In this document: positions 1-11,700 of the stretch, in pieces | Position numbering within the stretch: the first letter of the stretch is position 1 | Layout: every line of letters starts with the position of its first letter | Assembly (NCBI RefSeq): GCF_000203795.2 | Contig: NW_006281102.1 | Span: 1,230,582 to 1,294,581 of the forward strand | Direction: 5' to 3' | Source of the DNA: Batrachochytrium dendrobatidis JAM81 | Lineage: Eukaryota; Chytridiomycota; Chytridiomycetes; Rhizophydiales | Length of the DNA stretch: 64,000 bases | Notes under the pieces: generated by a model | The model's database searches: none | What the model was told of the DNA's origin: nothing | What the model saw: the letters and a program-made list of their open reading frames with translations, nothing else | Translations under genes and position numbers: made by a program

Positions 1-416
1 AACTCATGTTTGGATTGCAATGCATGAATGTGCTAAATGAGAAAAAGAGAATCTCAGTTCAAGGCACCGTTTGATTGTATCATATAATGATCGTTGCGTT
101 CAAGAATTGAGAGTGTCTAAAGTCAATTTCCAATGTGAGTATTCAATCATTATTTATTTGAAAGCAATAGTAATTGCAAGTGCTCCGTTTTACGTAAAGA
201 CGACTACAATGTAGGCAGGATCGTTAATCCAAAGCCGGTAAATCAGTCTAGTTTTATATTGAGCTATGCACTTGTATATGGATTTGCGGTCAATACATGT
301 ATTTTATAACAACAGCAACAGGTTTCATTACAATGTCGAGAAATCGAAAAAGTATGGTAAATCATACATGTAAGCGTAGCCTTGACAAGTGTAATCCGAA
401 AAGTATCTATCTGCAT
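1..416. other. Intergenic, left edge of window
   Basis: No convincing gene is seen here. The stretch at about 185-211 (TTTTACGTAAAGACGACTAC) resembles the right-hand terminal sequence of the dispersed TATTCACGTA repeat family described below. The left edge may therefore hold the end of a diverged copy, but the resemblance is short. The rest is the probable 3' flank of the gene on the minus strand that stops at 417. Confidence 0.3.
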
Positions 417-2115
417 TCATCGAGAAGCGGTGGCAGTTGCAGTTGCTGCTGCTGCCGCCATAGCAGAAGCAGCAAATCCAGCAAGTCCGGATTTGGCTAT
501 TATTTCCGCTCCTTTACTTTGGAAACTGCCTCTGCGGAGTTTCTTTTCATTCATTGATTGATTATCGGCCAGTTGTTCCATCATTTCCAACACGCTAGTT
601 TTCTGATTAAATCCAACAAATTGATGATGTGATCTACTCTCAGTATTGGAAAGATTGTTCCTGGGAGTTGTGCCAATGGACGGAACATGAAGACCGTGTT
701 CATAATTACGAGCTGGAATAGGCTGCACCATGCTAGAAGTGTGATGGCTGAGTTTATGCGAGTCGGTGTTGACTTCCTCCGCTACATCGCAGAAAGGTGT
801 AGATGGTTGAGTGTCTGGCAAAGGATCCTGCTGAGTGCTTGAAAATGAGCTTTTATATACTTTGGTTGGTGCGGGGCCTGTGTTGGCACAAAAAGGGGAT
901 CGTGTCGAGTTGGCCTGCCACCAGCTGGAATGAGATTTCAGCCAAGAAAATGGGTTTTTAGACCATTGAAAAAGCGAGTTTGCTATTTTCGATGTCGGTT
1001 TTGGAATGCTAGACTCGGTAGTCTTGGTTGTCTTTTTAAAATTGAGATCGTTCCCTACATCCTTTACCTTTGCAGATATATTACTTTTAGATACATAGCT
1101 GTTACCAAAAGCGTTGTCTATTTTAATAAAGTACCTTTTGATCATCAGCCAATGTCCAGCGCGATGGCTTAGGTTCGCTATTCAATTTTGGTCGTACCGT
1201 GCGTTTAGGCTCTGTGTTGGAGTCCAACAATCCTTTGAAAAAACTCTTTCGCCTTGAAATAAAAGTATGATTAGATTGAACCGGAGGATCGACAGCGGTA
1301 TCATTAGATTTAGCATAAAAGTTGTCATCCGAGTCTTGATTGCACCAATGCTGCACATTCGAGTGCTTTGGTGAGGATATTAAATCCGGTGTGCTCCGTA
1401 CACTCTTGGTTTGATTCATGCTAAACTGTCTACTTAGTGTAACAGTAGTGTGATCGCAAAGCCGATATGATAAAACATCTGTATCTGTTGACTTGAAAGA
1501 GAGAACCTGGCCATTCCAAATCTCCGACTTTTCGTCGGCTTGAGACAGAGGTCCCTGTATTAAGTTTGTAGATTTTAAATCAGAACCAAGGATGTTGGTT
1601 TGAATAGACGGGTTGGATGCGGCAATGCTGCAAGCAGAATCAGAAGGTCCAATGTCGATGACTTGGTCGTTCAGATCTACAAGAGTCGCGACGCAACTGC
1701 AAGTAATGGGCTTTTGTAAAAGTACAAAAGGTTGAGTTTGAGAGCAAGACCCGCAATAGCTTATGGGTGAATGTGGTAATGAGTGTAAACGGCTTGAAAG
1801 GTTAGAGTGTGAGGCTGTCTGCACTTCTCCCAGACAGGGATGCTTGGTGAAACATTCCAAATCGTCGTATTCACTGTATAGGGTGCGTCTAGGTGAGTTG
1901 CTATGAACGATTGGAGTTTTGGTTGAACTTGGACTTTGTGGCATAGTGTGCGGACAATGGTTCTTATGGTGACATGGATGGTGATGAGCATAGTCGTTGT
2001 CAACCGAGCAATTACTGCAGATCTGGCTGTCAATGTGGGTGGAGTGCGATTCACTTTCGCCAGCAGCGGTGTTTACCAGTTTACTTTTCTTTTTCCAAAG
2101 AGTGGGCAGTTTCAT
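417..2115 (-). CDS. Hypothetical low-complexity protein (2 exons)
   Basis: I do not recognise this protein. Two minus-strand frames join cleanly if a 67-nt intron is removed at 1068-1134 (donor GTACTT, acceptor CAAAG). This gives exons 1135-2115 and 417-1067 and a product of about 543 residues. The first in-frame ATG is at 2115, opening with MKLPTLW. The N-terminal part has a Cys/His-rich patch (residues about 30-60, with HHHPCHHKNHCPH) that could bind metal but fits no zinc-finger spacing I know. The remainder is Ser/Thr/Pro-rich and probably disordered. The protein ends in an Ala/Thr run (AAAAATATATASR). No membrane segment or signal peptide is apparent. The intron is inferred only from frame continuity; a genuine frameshift is the alternative. 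Confidence 0.55.
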
Positions 2116-2521
2116 TTTGTAAGATGCACTTGATTTCAATTTAAATCAGATTATATGTGGATTTTCAGTTTACTGTAGATTTAAATCGTAAATACGACCG
2201 AGGTTAATGTACTCAACGATAGGCAACAAACAGTTCTACTTTTAAACCATGTCAGCATAACTATTAGCAAATCTCAAAAAGGCCATGTGACAAGCAGTCC
2301 AAATTATGATTGAGAGAGCTTTCTTTTTCCGACTATGGTGGTTGGTTAAAGACCCGTATTTTTAATAGTATGTTTTTACAGAACCTTTTGTAGCGGAGTT
2401 TGGGCCATGTGGTGGTTCACCAGCCTTTAATGTGGGTGTATTCCAAATATATTAATCTCGTGCAAACCTATGCCCGTTCAACAAACGATCATGCACATCA
2501 TTCTACTAAAAGTATGCATTA
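2116..2521. other. Intergenic
   Basis: A 406-bp AT-rich spacer that holds the promoter side of the minus-strand gene starting at 2115 and the 3' flank of the PPR gene. I see no gene or repeat in it. Confidence 0.5.
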
Positions 2522-5500
2522 TTATTCATTTTCCCAAAATAAGATATCGCTGCTTTTTCCCTGTATAGTCGACTTGCTTGAGTTTGTGATCTTGACTTGG
2601 GTAGTCGACTTTTGGTCATGCTGGTTTTGAACCAAAAACCCTTCAGAAATGTGTGCATGCGACTCTGTCAAAGGCGTCATTGGTATAGCATCGTGTTCTG
2701 GTGGTTCGTCATCATCAATAAACTCGATTTCAAAGTCGTCACCCAGTATATTTTCATCTTTAGACGAAGCGCCAGCAGATTTCTTGGATGGTCTAAGACC
2801 ACGGAATCCACATGCAAAAACTGTTTCTTCCTCAATTTTCTGCAATTCAGTCAACAGATGCTCCATCTGCATCAGTAGCTCACCTTTCAAGTCAGAACAA
2901 AGTACATTATTTTCTGCAGTATTCATGGATGTATCATCCACTTCATTTGCATCACCAGATTGCTTGCTTGTTTTAGGTACAGAGGCAATACGTGCATCAG
3001 TAGCGGCACGCCATGCATCGTTCATCGCTGTATATACTGACACAAGCGGTCCGTTAAATCCAACATCAATAGGTATTCCTCGATTAATCCGCTTTGACGC
3101 CCACAGTATATTTTTCTTGAGCTCGCGAATCTTATTATTATGTTCGGTAATTAGTTTTCTTCGACGTCGACCCTCACCAAATGAGCCTTTAGATTGACTG
3201 GGTGTAGGTATGTTTGGCATCTCCGTCTTTACTTTTTTAATTTGTGTTTGCGACAAAGCTACTAGTTCTTTAATCTTTTCGGCTTGAGAAAAAAGACGAT
3301 GCATGGCATATAATCCTAGACGATCTTTGGTCAAAACATGTTTCAAAAAAAACTCTTTCAGTTGAATAGCATCCAGCTTGGTAGCAAGGTGAGAGACAAC
3401 AGCACGCAACGATCGTCGTGACGGCTCAGGTGGGAAAAACTTGCGAAAATCTTGACTAGTAAGCCTGTTGTGCACAGTTGATGGTTCATTCAAAGGTTTG
3501 CTGTTTGGCTGTGTTGTCACAGTTTCTGAAATGAGCATGGGCTTTGTGTCAGTGCTACCATCAACATTTTCTGAAAGCGAAGTTGAAGCAAGAGTAGGTC
3601 TTTGCTGTTGAGTTTCCTCGCGTACATGTTTAGATAGTCTCCATATGTCATTGGGTCTAGAAAATTCAATAAATGCAGCAGTCGTGCTAGGAAATCCTTG
3701 CTCTTTGTTTTTTCTGGAAACAGCAATAGATCTTACTTTAATCATTTGATTGAATACTTTTTGAACATCGTCCCATGAACCTACTGCAGCGTATGCTTCT
3801 AAAAGAGGTTCATATACTGTATATGAGAGTGGGCTTGAAGTTTCAGATATAGTTTGATCCTTGACTGAACTCGACTTAGAAGTCAACGTTTCAAAACTAG
3901 TTTTCATATGTGAATTGATTCGCTTGTGTAGACTTTTGATTCTGTCTAGACTGTCAGTTTGAGTTAATGCCGTTCTAAGAAGAATAGAGTAAATCTCGGA
4001 ATCTATAGGAACGTTAAACCGTCTCATCAAAGCATCTGTAGTATATATAGATGCATAGTCTTGAAGCTGCTCGTATGCTTGTAAAGCTAACCGGTATGTT
4101 GCACTGTTATGGTTATACATTTTAATAAAATGTTAAAGTACAACTCATCTATCAATCTTATTTGCGTGCCAAAACAGTCATAAAAATAACAAATCAACTT
4201 ACGATCGAGGTTTGATTGACTTTTTTTCAAGAATCGTTTCCATTTGGCGTCGAACTGCTCTAAAGTTTTTCATTTTCAAATGAGCAAACATGATTCCTTC
4301 ATATGCCTGAATGTTTAGATCACCAGTCATTTTTGCACGCGTTGCTAAAAAGTGGTGAATACGCTCAACCATGGTCTTGTCTTCAAGGTCCGTAAACGCT
4401 TTAAGAAATCCAAGATATGTATCAGTTGTCATCAGTATTGGAGTATCAATTACATTTTCGTAGAGCTGATAAATTGCATTAGAATGAGTACGAGCCTTCC
4501 TTTTTTGTCGCAGCAGCACGGCCAACAAAGTGCGAATCGATTTGTTGGAAAGTGGATAATCGGCAGGAATATCATGAGCCTTGACAACCAATCCTTGACG
4601 TTTGAATCGTGCTAGATCGCTAACGGCTTGCTGGTGAATCATCAGTACCATGTTAATACGATCACGAGTGGCTCGATACATGCATCCGTATACAAATGCA
4701 TCTGGACATAAACCACATTGTTTCATTTCTTGTAGCAAAATAATGGCTCGCTGAAATTCTTTAGGATCTGGATTATCATTGAATGAAGCCGACATGTCTA
4801 CAATCCTTGCAAAAAGCTTGTGCCAATCGTGAATACTTAGTTCTTTGATTAAAAAGGCTTGCTTTATGCGATTGAACATGGCCCACACTGCATCACTAGA
4901 AAGATATGGAAGTTGATCGGGTGAATGCTTGATGCAATCCAACATAAAAGATATGGGTATGGTGCCTGACGATGCAGTTTGTTTTTCAGGCTTTACCCAT
5001 GCACTAATACCATTTTTAGATTTATCTCCAATAGTGTCATTGAAATCATTCTTGATATCTTTGATTGGTGCAAGTTTAGATTTGTTCGAGTCTGATGTAG
5101 TGCCATGTGGCAGCAGGCCAGCTTCAAGTCTAGAGAATGCCGGATCAATTTTTCCTGTGGATGGAGCAGTCAAGAGACCAACATCCCAATCTTTTTGTAT
5201 AGTTGATATGGTAGTGCTCGAAGATGAGGATTTCTTTTTGTTCGAGTATGATCGAATAGCTTGATTATGCGTGCGTCCTGTATGATCACCAGCTAAATCG
5301 CTATCTGCATTATCATTCTGCTGAATCGACCGATTGATAATATCAACGCTATCAACTGATTTCATCCACATTTTTGGAGATGTCCAAGCTCTACTAGTCG
5401 AGGGATATGCATTAGCATCTTGGGCCGATCGCGATACTGGAGAAACCTGGCTTTCGTCCAAGAGTGTCTGTGGATTAAACGAGCTTATTGGTCCCGCCAA

Positions 5501-5743
5501 TTTGATTGTATTATATCGATTTGAATTCCCCCGTTTGCGTACTTGATGTAGTGTCACTTTTGGCAAACTGTCTGATGGTGTTTTGGTATTTTGAGTGTCT
5601 GGTGTATTGTCATTGTTTTTTAAAAAAGTCGAATAGGCAATCCGAGTTGGCAATTTGGCATGTGTTGCCAGACCATTCTTGAAAGACACATAAACAGGGA
5701 ATGGCAGCCGGGTAACTAGACCGTCGATCTTCAACAAGTTCAT
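2522..5743 (-). CDS. Pentatricopeptide-repeat (PPR) family protein, probably mitochondrial (2 exons)
   Basis: Exons 4203-5743 and 2522-4103 are joined across a 99-nt intron (4104-4202) with a GTAAGT donor, a CTTTAAC branch-like site and a CAG acceptor. The phase matches exactly, giving about 1040 residues. The first ~60 residues are basic with few acidic residues, as in a mitochondrial presequence. From about residue 270 onward helical pairs of the PPR/TPR type appear, for example around CPDAFVYGCMYRATRD, and they continue into exon 2 (ATYRLALQAYEQLQDY). The segment between about residues 60 and 260 is low-complexity. The C-terminal third has a basic stretch followed by an acidic tail (EIEFIDDDEPPEHD). 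PPR proteins bind organellar RNA in a sequence-dependent way. The specific target cannot be read from the sequence. The gene is divergent from the CMTR1-like gene. Confidence 0.7.
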
Positions 5744-6234
5744 TCTTGATCAGTAGCTGAAAGATGCCAGTTTAAAGATATCGCCAAACACCTTGAAGTA
5801 ATTAAAAATAAGAAAAGAATCAATTCAAATTTGCCCACAAAAAACTGCAAATTTAAACCGAGTTATTGCTGCTACATGTTTGGAAATAACAAGCTGCATC
5901 AACTATCAATCTACTGGAAATTTTAAAACTCAGTATTACAGCATGTTTAGTTGACCTGCATTGATATGATCAAGGCGATATTGTCAAAAACATGTCTGAA
6001 ATAGCACATCTGAAATTGACGCAGTGTTTTCAAGTCAATTTATAGTATAAAATTGTAAATAATATTGAATCATTGGCGATTCTGAAGCAAAAGAGCACTG
6101 CAAGATAGTGTTTTTACATGAACAGCTGTAGCCAATAATAATCCAGATTTGAGTTTTAGCACGTGATATATACTTGTAGAATTGACTCGCCAGAAAACAT
6201 AACTTGAAATAACTTGAAATATCAAAGATTCAAC
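5744..6234. promoter_or_regulatory. Divergent promoter between the PPR and CMTR1-like genes
   Basis: This 491-bp region separates two divergent starts. A CCAAT box lies at 6132-6136 and a CACGTG palindrome at 6160-6165, 70 bp before the ATG at 6235. The same CACGTG/ATG spacing recurs before two other genes in the window. There are no long repeats or open frames with coding character. Confidence 0.45.
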
Positions 6235-8584
6235 ATGTCGATGGAATCATTGGTGGATGTTGCTCAGTTGCTTTATGATACTGAGCAGTATCACCAAACA
6301 AAGCTTGTATCTGATATTCCTCCACCAAACATCTTTGAATTGCGTGCCATGGTAGATAGAAACCATAACTCAAACTATCAACGCACCACGAATTCCCATC
6401 AATCCACTCGATATAAAAGTCATCCTTATGCTCAGAAATCTTCTTATGCGCCATCAAGCAGCCATTCATCACTTGATTCTGATAGTCGTCAGTCTCATTC
6501 TTCAAAACTGTTTCGCAATGATGTCAAAGTGCGATACGAGACTCCTGTTTCTTGGCTTATAAGAGGAGCCAAGTCAAGATCAGCTAATTCATGGATGAAC
6601 CATGCTGATATCATTGTGCAAGAGGTATTGACACTATCTTTGATGTAATGATTGAGGTTGAATTTCCATTTCTGATGTCTTGTTGATTCCAAGTTTATTT
6701 TCTGTTGGCAATGTAGGCCATGCCAGTCGATTACAACGTTCTGTGCTATTCAGATTTGGTTGAACAACTACTAACTGCAAAGGTAATTTTATAGGTGTAT
6801 TTTATATTCATTGATTTGATCAGCTTGTCAACTCAATTGTTATGGCATTTTGGCTTTGCTATTATCATCAATTATTAGAAATCACTTGCAGAACTTCCAA
6901 AAGATGCCTTGATAAAAGGTCGTGATGCTGCCAATCCATACGAGCTTGTAGGAAAGTCGGTTTTTATCGACAGCTCGGCTGTAAAACTTGCCAGTTTAGA
7001 TGCACAATTTAATTTCTCCAACATCGATCAAAAGACGCAAAATGACTATGGTATAGAATTTGCAGATTTTTGCTCTGAATATGGAGGGTTTACAGAGTAT
7101 CTTCTTTGGCGCAAACAGCTTATGCGTCAGCCAGCACGTGGATGGGGGATGACTTTGCGCGGCGAGAAGGATTATATGTTCAAAAAAATGATTGTTCCGC
7201 CCGGTGCTTTTCCACAGCTAGATTTTGAAGCAGTGTACGGTATTGATGGGTCGGGTGATATCTGCAACTCGGAAAATATTAAGGCCTTTGCTGATCATGT
7301 CATGAAAGCCACGAATGGTCGCGGAGTTGATTTAGTACTTGCTGATGGAGAACTCGATACCATGCACGATGGCATGCATCTAGAAAATCATTCACACCAA
7401 CGCATGCTATGTCAAATTCTTTCCATGTTCCATATTCTAAAGCAAGGTACAGTTTTGGTTATCCATATAGAGTAATACTTGCAATAGGAATTTTGATTTG
7501 TTGATAACTAATGCCATTTTTTGTGATCAAGGAGGGACATTTTTATTAAAATGCTTCGATTTAGTTACACCACTATCTGGAGAGCTATTGTATATTTTAC
7601 ATTTGCACTTTTCCAAGATCGCTATTTTAAAACCACTGGCTAGCAGACCAGCAGACGCTGAGAGGTATCTACTATAAGCATGTTTAAATGTTTTGCTAGC
7701 TATTTCTGGTGTTAGTTGTGAAAAAGTAAACGTCAGCCCACGTTGGATTTTAAACAACTAGCAAGACACATCTAACAAATACCAAATCTAAATTCAGGTA
7801 CATTATTTGCGAAAACCTCGAGCTTTCGTTCCCATCCCCACTTATTGCTCATCTTTTTGAATGCAATTCAAAGTTTGATCTGCTCAAATCTAGTGCTGAT
7901 CGTGCTTACAGCTCTCGTCAACCTGAGCCTGATACCGAAAACAAGGCTGCATTGGGACTGCAGCAAGTATCAGACATTTTGAATCGAGACTGGGTATTGA
8001 GCGACGAGACATTTGTTGATTACATTCAGGCATTGAATATGAAGTATGGTATAATTTGAAGAAGGCTCTATGATGAATCCAAGGACTACGCTCTTATACA
8101 CGAAACTCAACTCATCATTAATATGGTATTTACAATACGTTATTGAATGATATTAGAATGGCTGTAAAGCAACGGGAAGCCATTTTGGAATTACTCAAAT
8201 ATACTGGACAACCTGGAGTTGTAACGCCACTACCTTTTGATCAGATACAAATTCGTGATCAGTGTTTGAATGCATGGAAGCTTCCAAATCTCGACGCTGT
8301 TGAAAAACCAGTATGCTATCAAAACATTTAAATTGCGATTGATTTGAAACAGTTCTGATTATGTATATTATATGCTTGTTTAGTAATTTTATCATTTTAA
8401 TTTTTAGCTTGCATCAAAACGAGAGGATGAAAGTCGAAGCCGGTCGTATAGTCAGAGCAACCACAGCTATTACGATAGGGACAGTCGATATCAGAGGCAA
8501 GATAGATCTAGACCATATCGCAGTTCAAATTCTCAGTATGGGAGTGGAGCTCAAAGAGAGAATTACGACTATCAACATTACTGA
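6235..8584 (+). CDS. CMTR1-like cap-specific mRNA (nucleoside-2'-O)-methyltransferase (7 exons)
   Basis: Exons 6235-6624, 6717-6782, 6879-7446, 7532-7664, 7798-8043, 8157-8310 and 8408-8584 splice in phase to 577 residues. The family methylates the ribose of the first transcribed nucleotide of capped mRNA (cap1). An RrmJ/FtsJ-type Rossmann fold spans about residues 165-400. The expected K-D-K-E tetrad can be placed at K188 (SSAVKLAS), D308 (LVLADGE), K348 (GGTFLLKCFD) and E385 (SRPADAERY). Other family landmarks are NPYELVG, WGMTLRG and IDGSGDI. The SAM loop reads ADFCSEYGGFTEYLLWR where animal CMTR1 has CAGPGG, an unusual change. There is no G-patch, guanylyltransferase-like or WW domain; the tail is Arg/Ser/Tyr-rich. 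The frame before 6235 opens only with TTG, so ATG 6235 was chosen. The 113-nt intron at 8044-8156 is the least certain join. Confidence 0.85.
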
Positions 8585-8727
8585 TCTGCTCTGCATGGTG
8601 TTAGCAATCTATTTTAATCTGAATTGATACTACTATGCAAACGGATTCAAACATCTGCTACTGCAACATTTATTCACAAGTAGTTTAGGCGTAGGAAATT
8701 AAATCATAGCAGAAATAATAAAACATA

Positions 8728-11700
8728 TCAAGTATTAAAATATGCATGAATATCTCGTATAACGTATCGAAGTGCAGTAACCAGAACTGCATCTGTTTTT
8801 CCTTCTCCTCTCAAAGTCAGTGCAACTTCTGGATCAATTGCATCGTCAATCCCTTGGTCTTTAATTAAAGGAATAACAACACATGTATTCCAGGCATGCA
8901 TAATACCGTCAAACTCTGCCAGTGCTCTGTTGAGTAGTTCTGCGCGATGAGTAATCTCTGGTGCATGTTTTGGATAGCGCAAACAAAACACGGGCACTTC
9001 TTCATTAAGATGTGTAAAAGCAAATGAACGCAACATCAGATGGTGATGTGGTATAGCGATTGCGGCAAACTCACGGATGAAAAACGGTTCAATGGATGTC
9101 GCACCCACTGCCAAACTATCTAAAAGACGTATCGTAGCTTTGCAAGCATGGTTGACACCATCAAGTGATGGTTCAACCTTTGGTGGAGATCTACTTCTGT
9201 ACTCTTGTTGCTGTCGAGAAGCATCAGTCTTGATCTGTGAGGATGCAAGTACAGAAGTAGAAGGTTGGACTTGTCTGTCAAGTAAAGGTACATCAGTAGG
9301 GACGCTAGAAAGTGCTTTGCTTGAAATATTCCGTTTCATTGAAGATGTTCGCGGAGGTGCGATTACACTTGGAGATATGCTTTCAGCCAAGTTAATATGA
9401 CTATGTTTTTGGTTTGTTCGAGACACTTTAATATTTTTTAGAATATCTACAGAACTGGGATCTAGTACTGCCTCTGCTGGAGGGATTCGTCCAATTGTAT
9501 ACAGCTCCATTTCTAGAGCGGCATATTGAAAAGTGCTGTTTTCAGCCATAGTGGATGATGGAATTACAGCTGCATTCTCCTGTGCATTGGGAATTGTACT
9601 ATCAGTGGAATTCTCGGCTAATGGAATATGATCGACATGCTCGTTGCTTAATTTTTTCTTTAGCAAATGCCGATAGGCACGCCGGAGAGAAGTGCTACGC
9701 GGCCTGAATCTGATGGGCGTAGTAGTAGATACTGTTCCCTCGTAAACAACAAGTGCTGTCTCGGAATCTATGGGTGTTATGTTGCCAGTTTCATTTGAAA
9801 ACGCATGTTCTGCCAAAGCAGCATCAGACTGTTTTGAAAAAAATGCGCTACTTCTACTCTCCTCGTCAGTAAATGCATCTTCCATCCTAGTACCATCACT
9901 AGAAATTGTACAGTCGTATTCCAGAGTTTCGATAATGACAACACCATCAGAATCACCATCCTCTCCGTTATCAGCATACTTTTCCAAGATAGGATATTCC
10001 TCCTGGTGAATCTCAGATTGAAGCAAATCAGAAGCTTTTTTAGTATGATCTACAACATGATTAGTGCTTTGACTTGAAATAGAGTCAGCAACTAATTGAC
10101 GATCCGTTGGAAGATCTGGTTTGTTTTCAAGAGCAGCAAGATGTGAATGACGTTGTGCAGATAAAGGAGCGCTACCAAACGGAGTAGATGAAGCGATAGA
10201 CATGCGATGATCACCAGATGTATCTGAAATTGTATCTGTGCATGTACTCTCAGATACGAGCTGGTCTGCTGATAACAGTATAGATGCCGGTGTTGACGAG
10301 TTTACCAACATTTGAGCAGTCGTATTGATCCGAAGACTTGACTCGGAATCAGATGAAGTGGTATATTTGGTATCAGCTTTTGTTGATGCAAAAGAATTTA
10401 GCTCATCCGTTGGCAGCTGAGTAGAAGCGGCAGGAGAAACTAAAGTAGCAGCAGATATAGCAACAGGTATTGGCTCGATTGATCGCAGATGAGCGGGGAC
10501 AGTAGGAACAGGTGGATGATTTAAATTATTCGTATTTATATTAGAAAATGACCTGCGATGGTCAGAATGAAGCTGAGATGTATTGCCAAACCCAGCATCG
10601 TCCACATCATCATCATCCTCATCACTAAATATATACTGATCGGCGTTCGAGGGCTCTAATATGGAAGATGGCTTGGTAGATATTTCCACTGGAGTCATAT
10701 CAAAACGAACTACAGATGGGAAGCTATCAGTAGTGACTGCCATGTCATTCTGCGATCGAGAACTTGTAGGCAAAAGTTCGGTTTGCAACGTTTCTTTAGA
10801 CTGTTTCGATAGCTTTGGAAGCTCAGGCATGTCCGTGATAGTTCCCTGAAACGCCTGTATACCATTCACTGGTGAGCATTGAATAGATGTAATGTGTTTA
10901 ATAGCACTTGACTCTTGGATAGCGATTGCATACAGCATTTTCTTCCAGCTCTCCAGTCGCGATGCATACACTCTCATCATAGCAAACTGATACTGTGTTG
11001 CTGCCGTACTACTCCAATGCCGAGCGTCAAAGGCAGTATTTGTGGTATTGTGAATATTGCCGTTGCTAGCTCCAATTAAAGGCTCTGAAGAGTCAGAGAT
11101 CTCATCTTCAGACTCGCGGACCGAGGTTGTAACAGATATGACAGAAGATTCAAGTTTAGGAAACAGTGTTGGTTTTGACTGCTCTGAAATAATAATTTTG
11201 GACAATAAAAACACCCATTGCCTGCATTCTGACAATGTCTTTGCTCTAAATGTATACTCATCATGGCTGGTTGTGACAATAGTAAATGTACGAGACTCTG
11301 CAGATTTGGTATTGCGGGACAATGGATCCCATTGTCGGATTTGATGCATGTCCTGGACAGCAATGACCCATTTGGGTGCGGAATAGGCGCGTGCTTGAAT
11401 ATCTGGCGAGGGATTGAATCTACCGACTGGACCAGCAATCAGACCCATTGTTAATGCCGGAACTGGACAGCCGTATGGGTATCCTGTTCGAAGTGCATTG
11501 GAAAAATTAGTATTGACTGTTTCTGCCGGAGAGTCGATAGGGTCGTATTCATGCACTGGAACACCTTTAGGGGTAGTTGAAGAAAGGTTCGAAGAAAGTG
11601 ATACAAAGATACCCCCATCAAAGCGACATATTCTTTGTTGAAACTTGCCAAAACGATTGCATTTCCACAAGAACCCCGAAAAAATAACATTATTATGTTC

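Noticed and set aside
8044..8156. Extra exon inside this interval of the CMTR1-like gene (LYDESKDYALIHETQ)
   Set aside because: Using it would need a 31-nt intron and breaks phase. Treating the interval as one 113-nt intron keeps the frame and fits the family alignment, though RNA data could reverse this.
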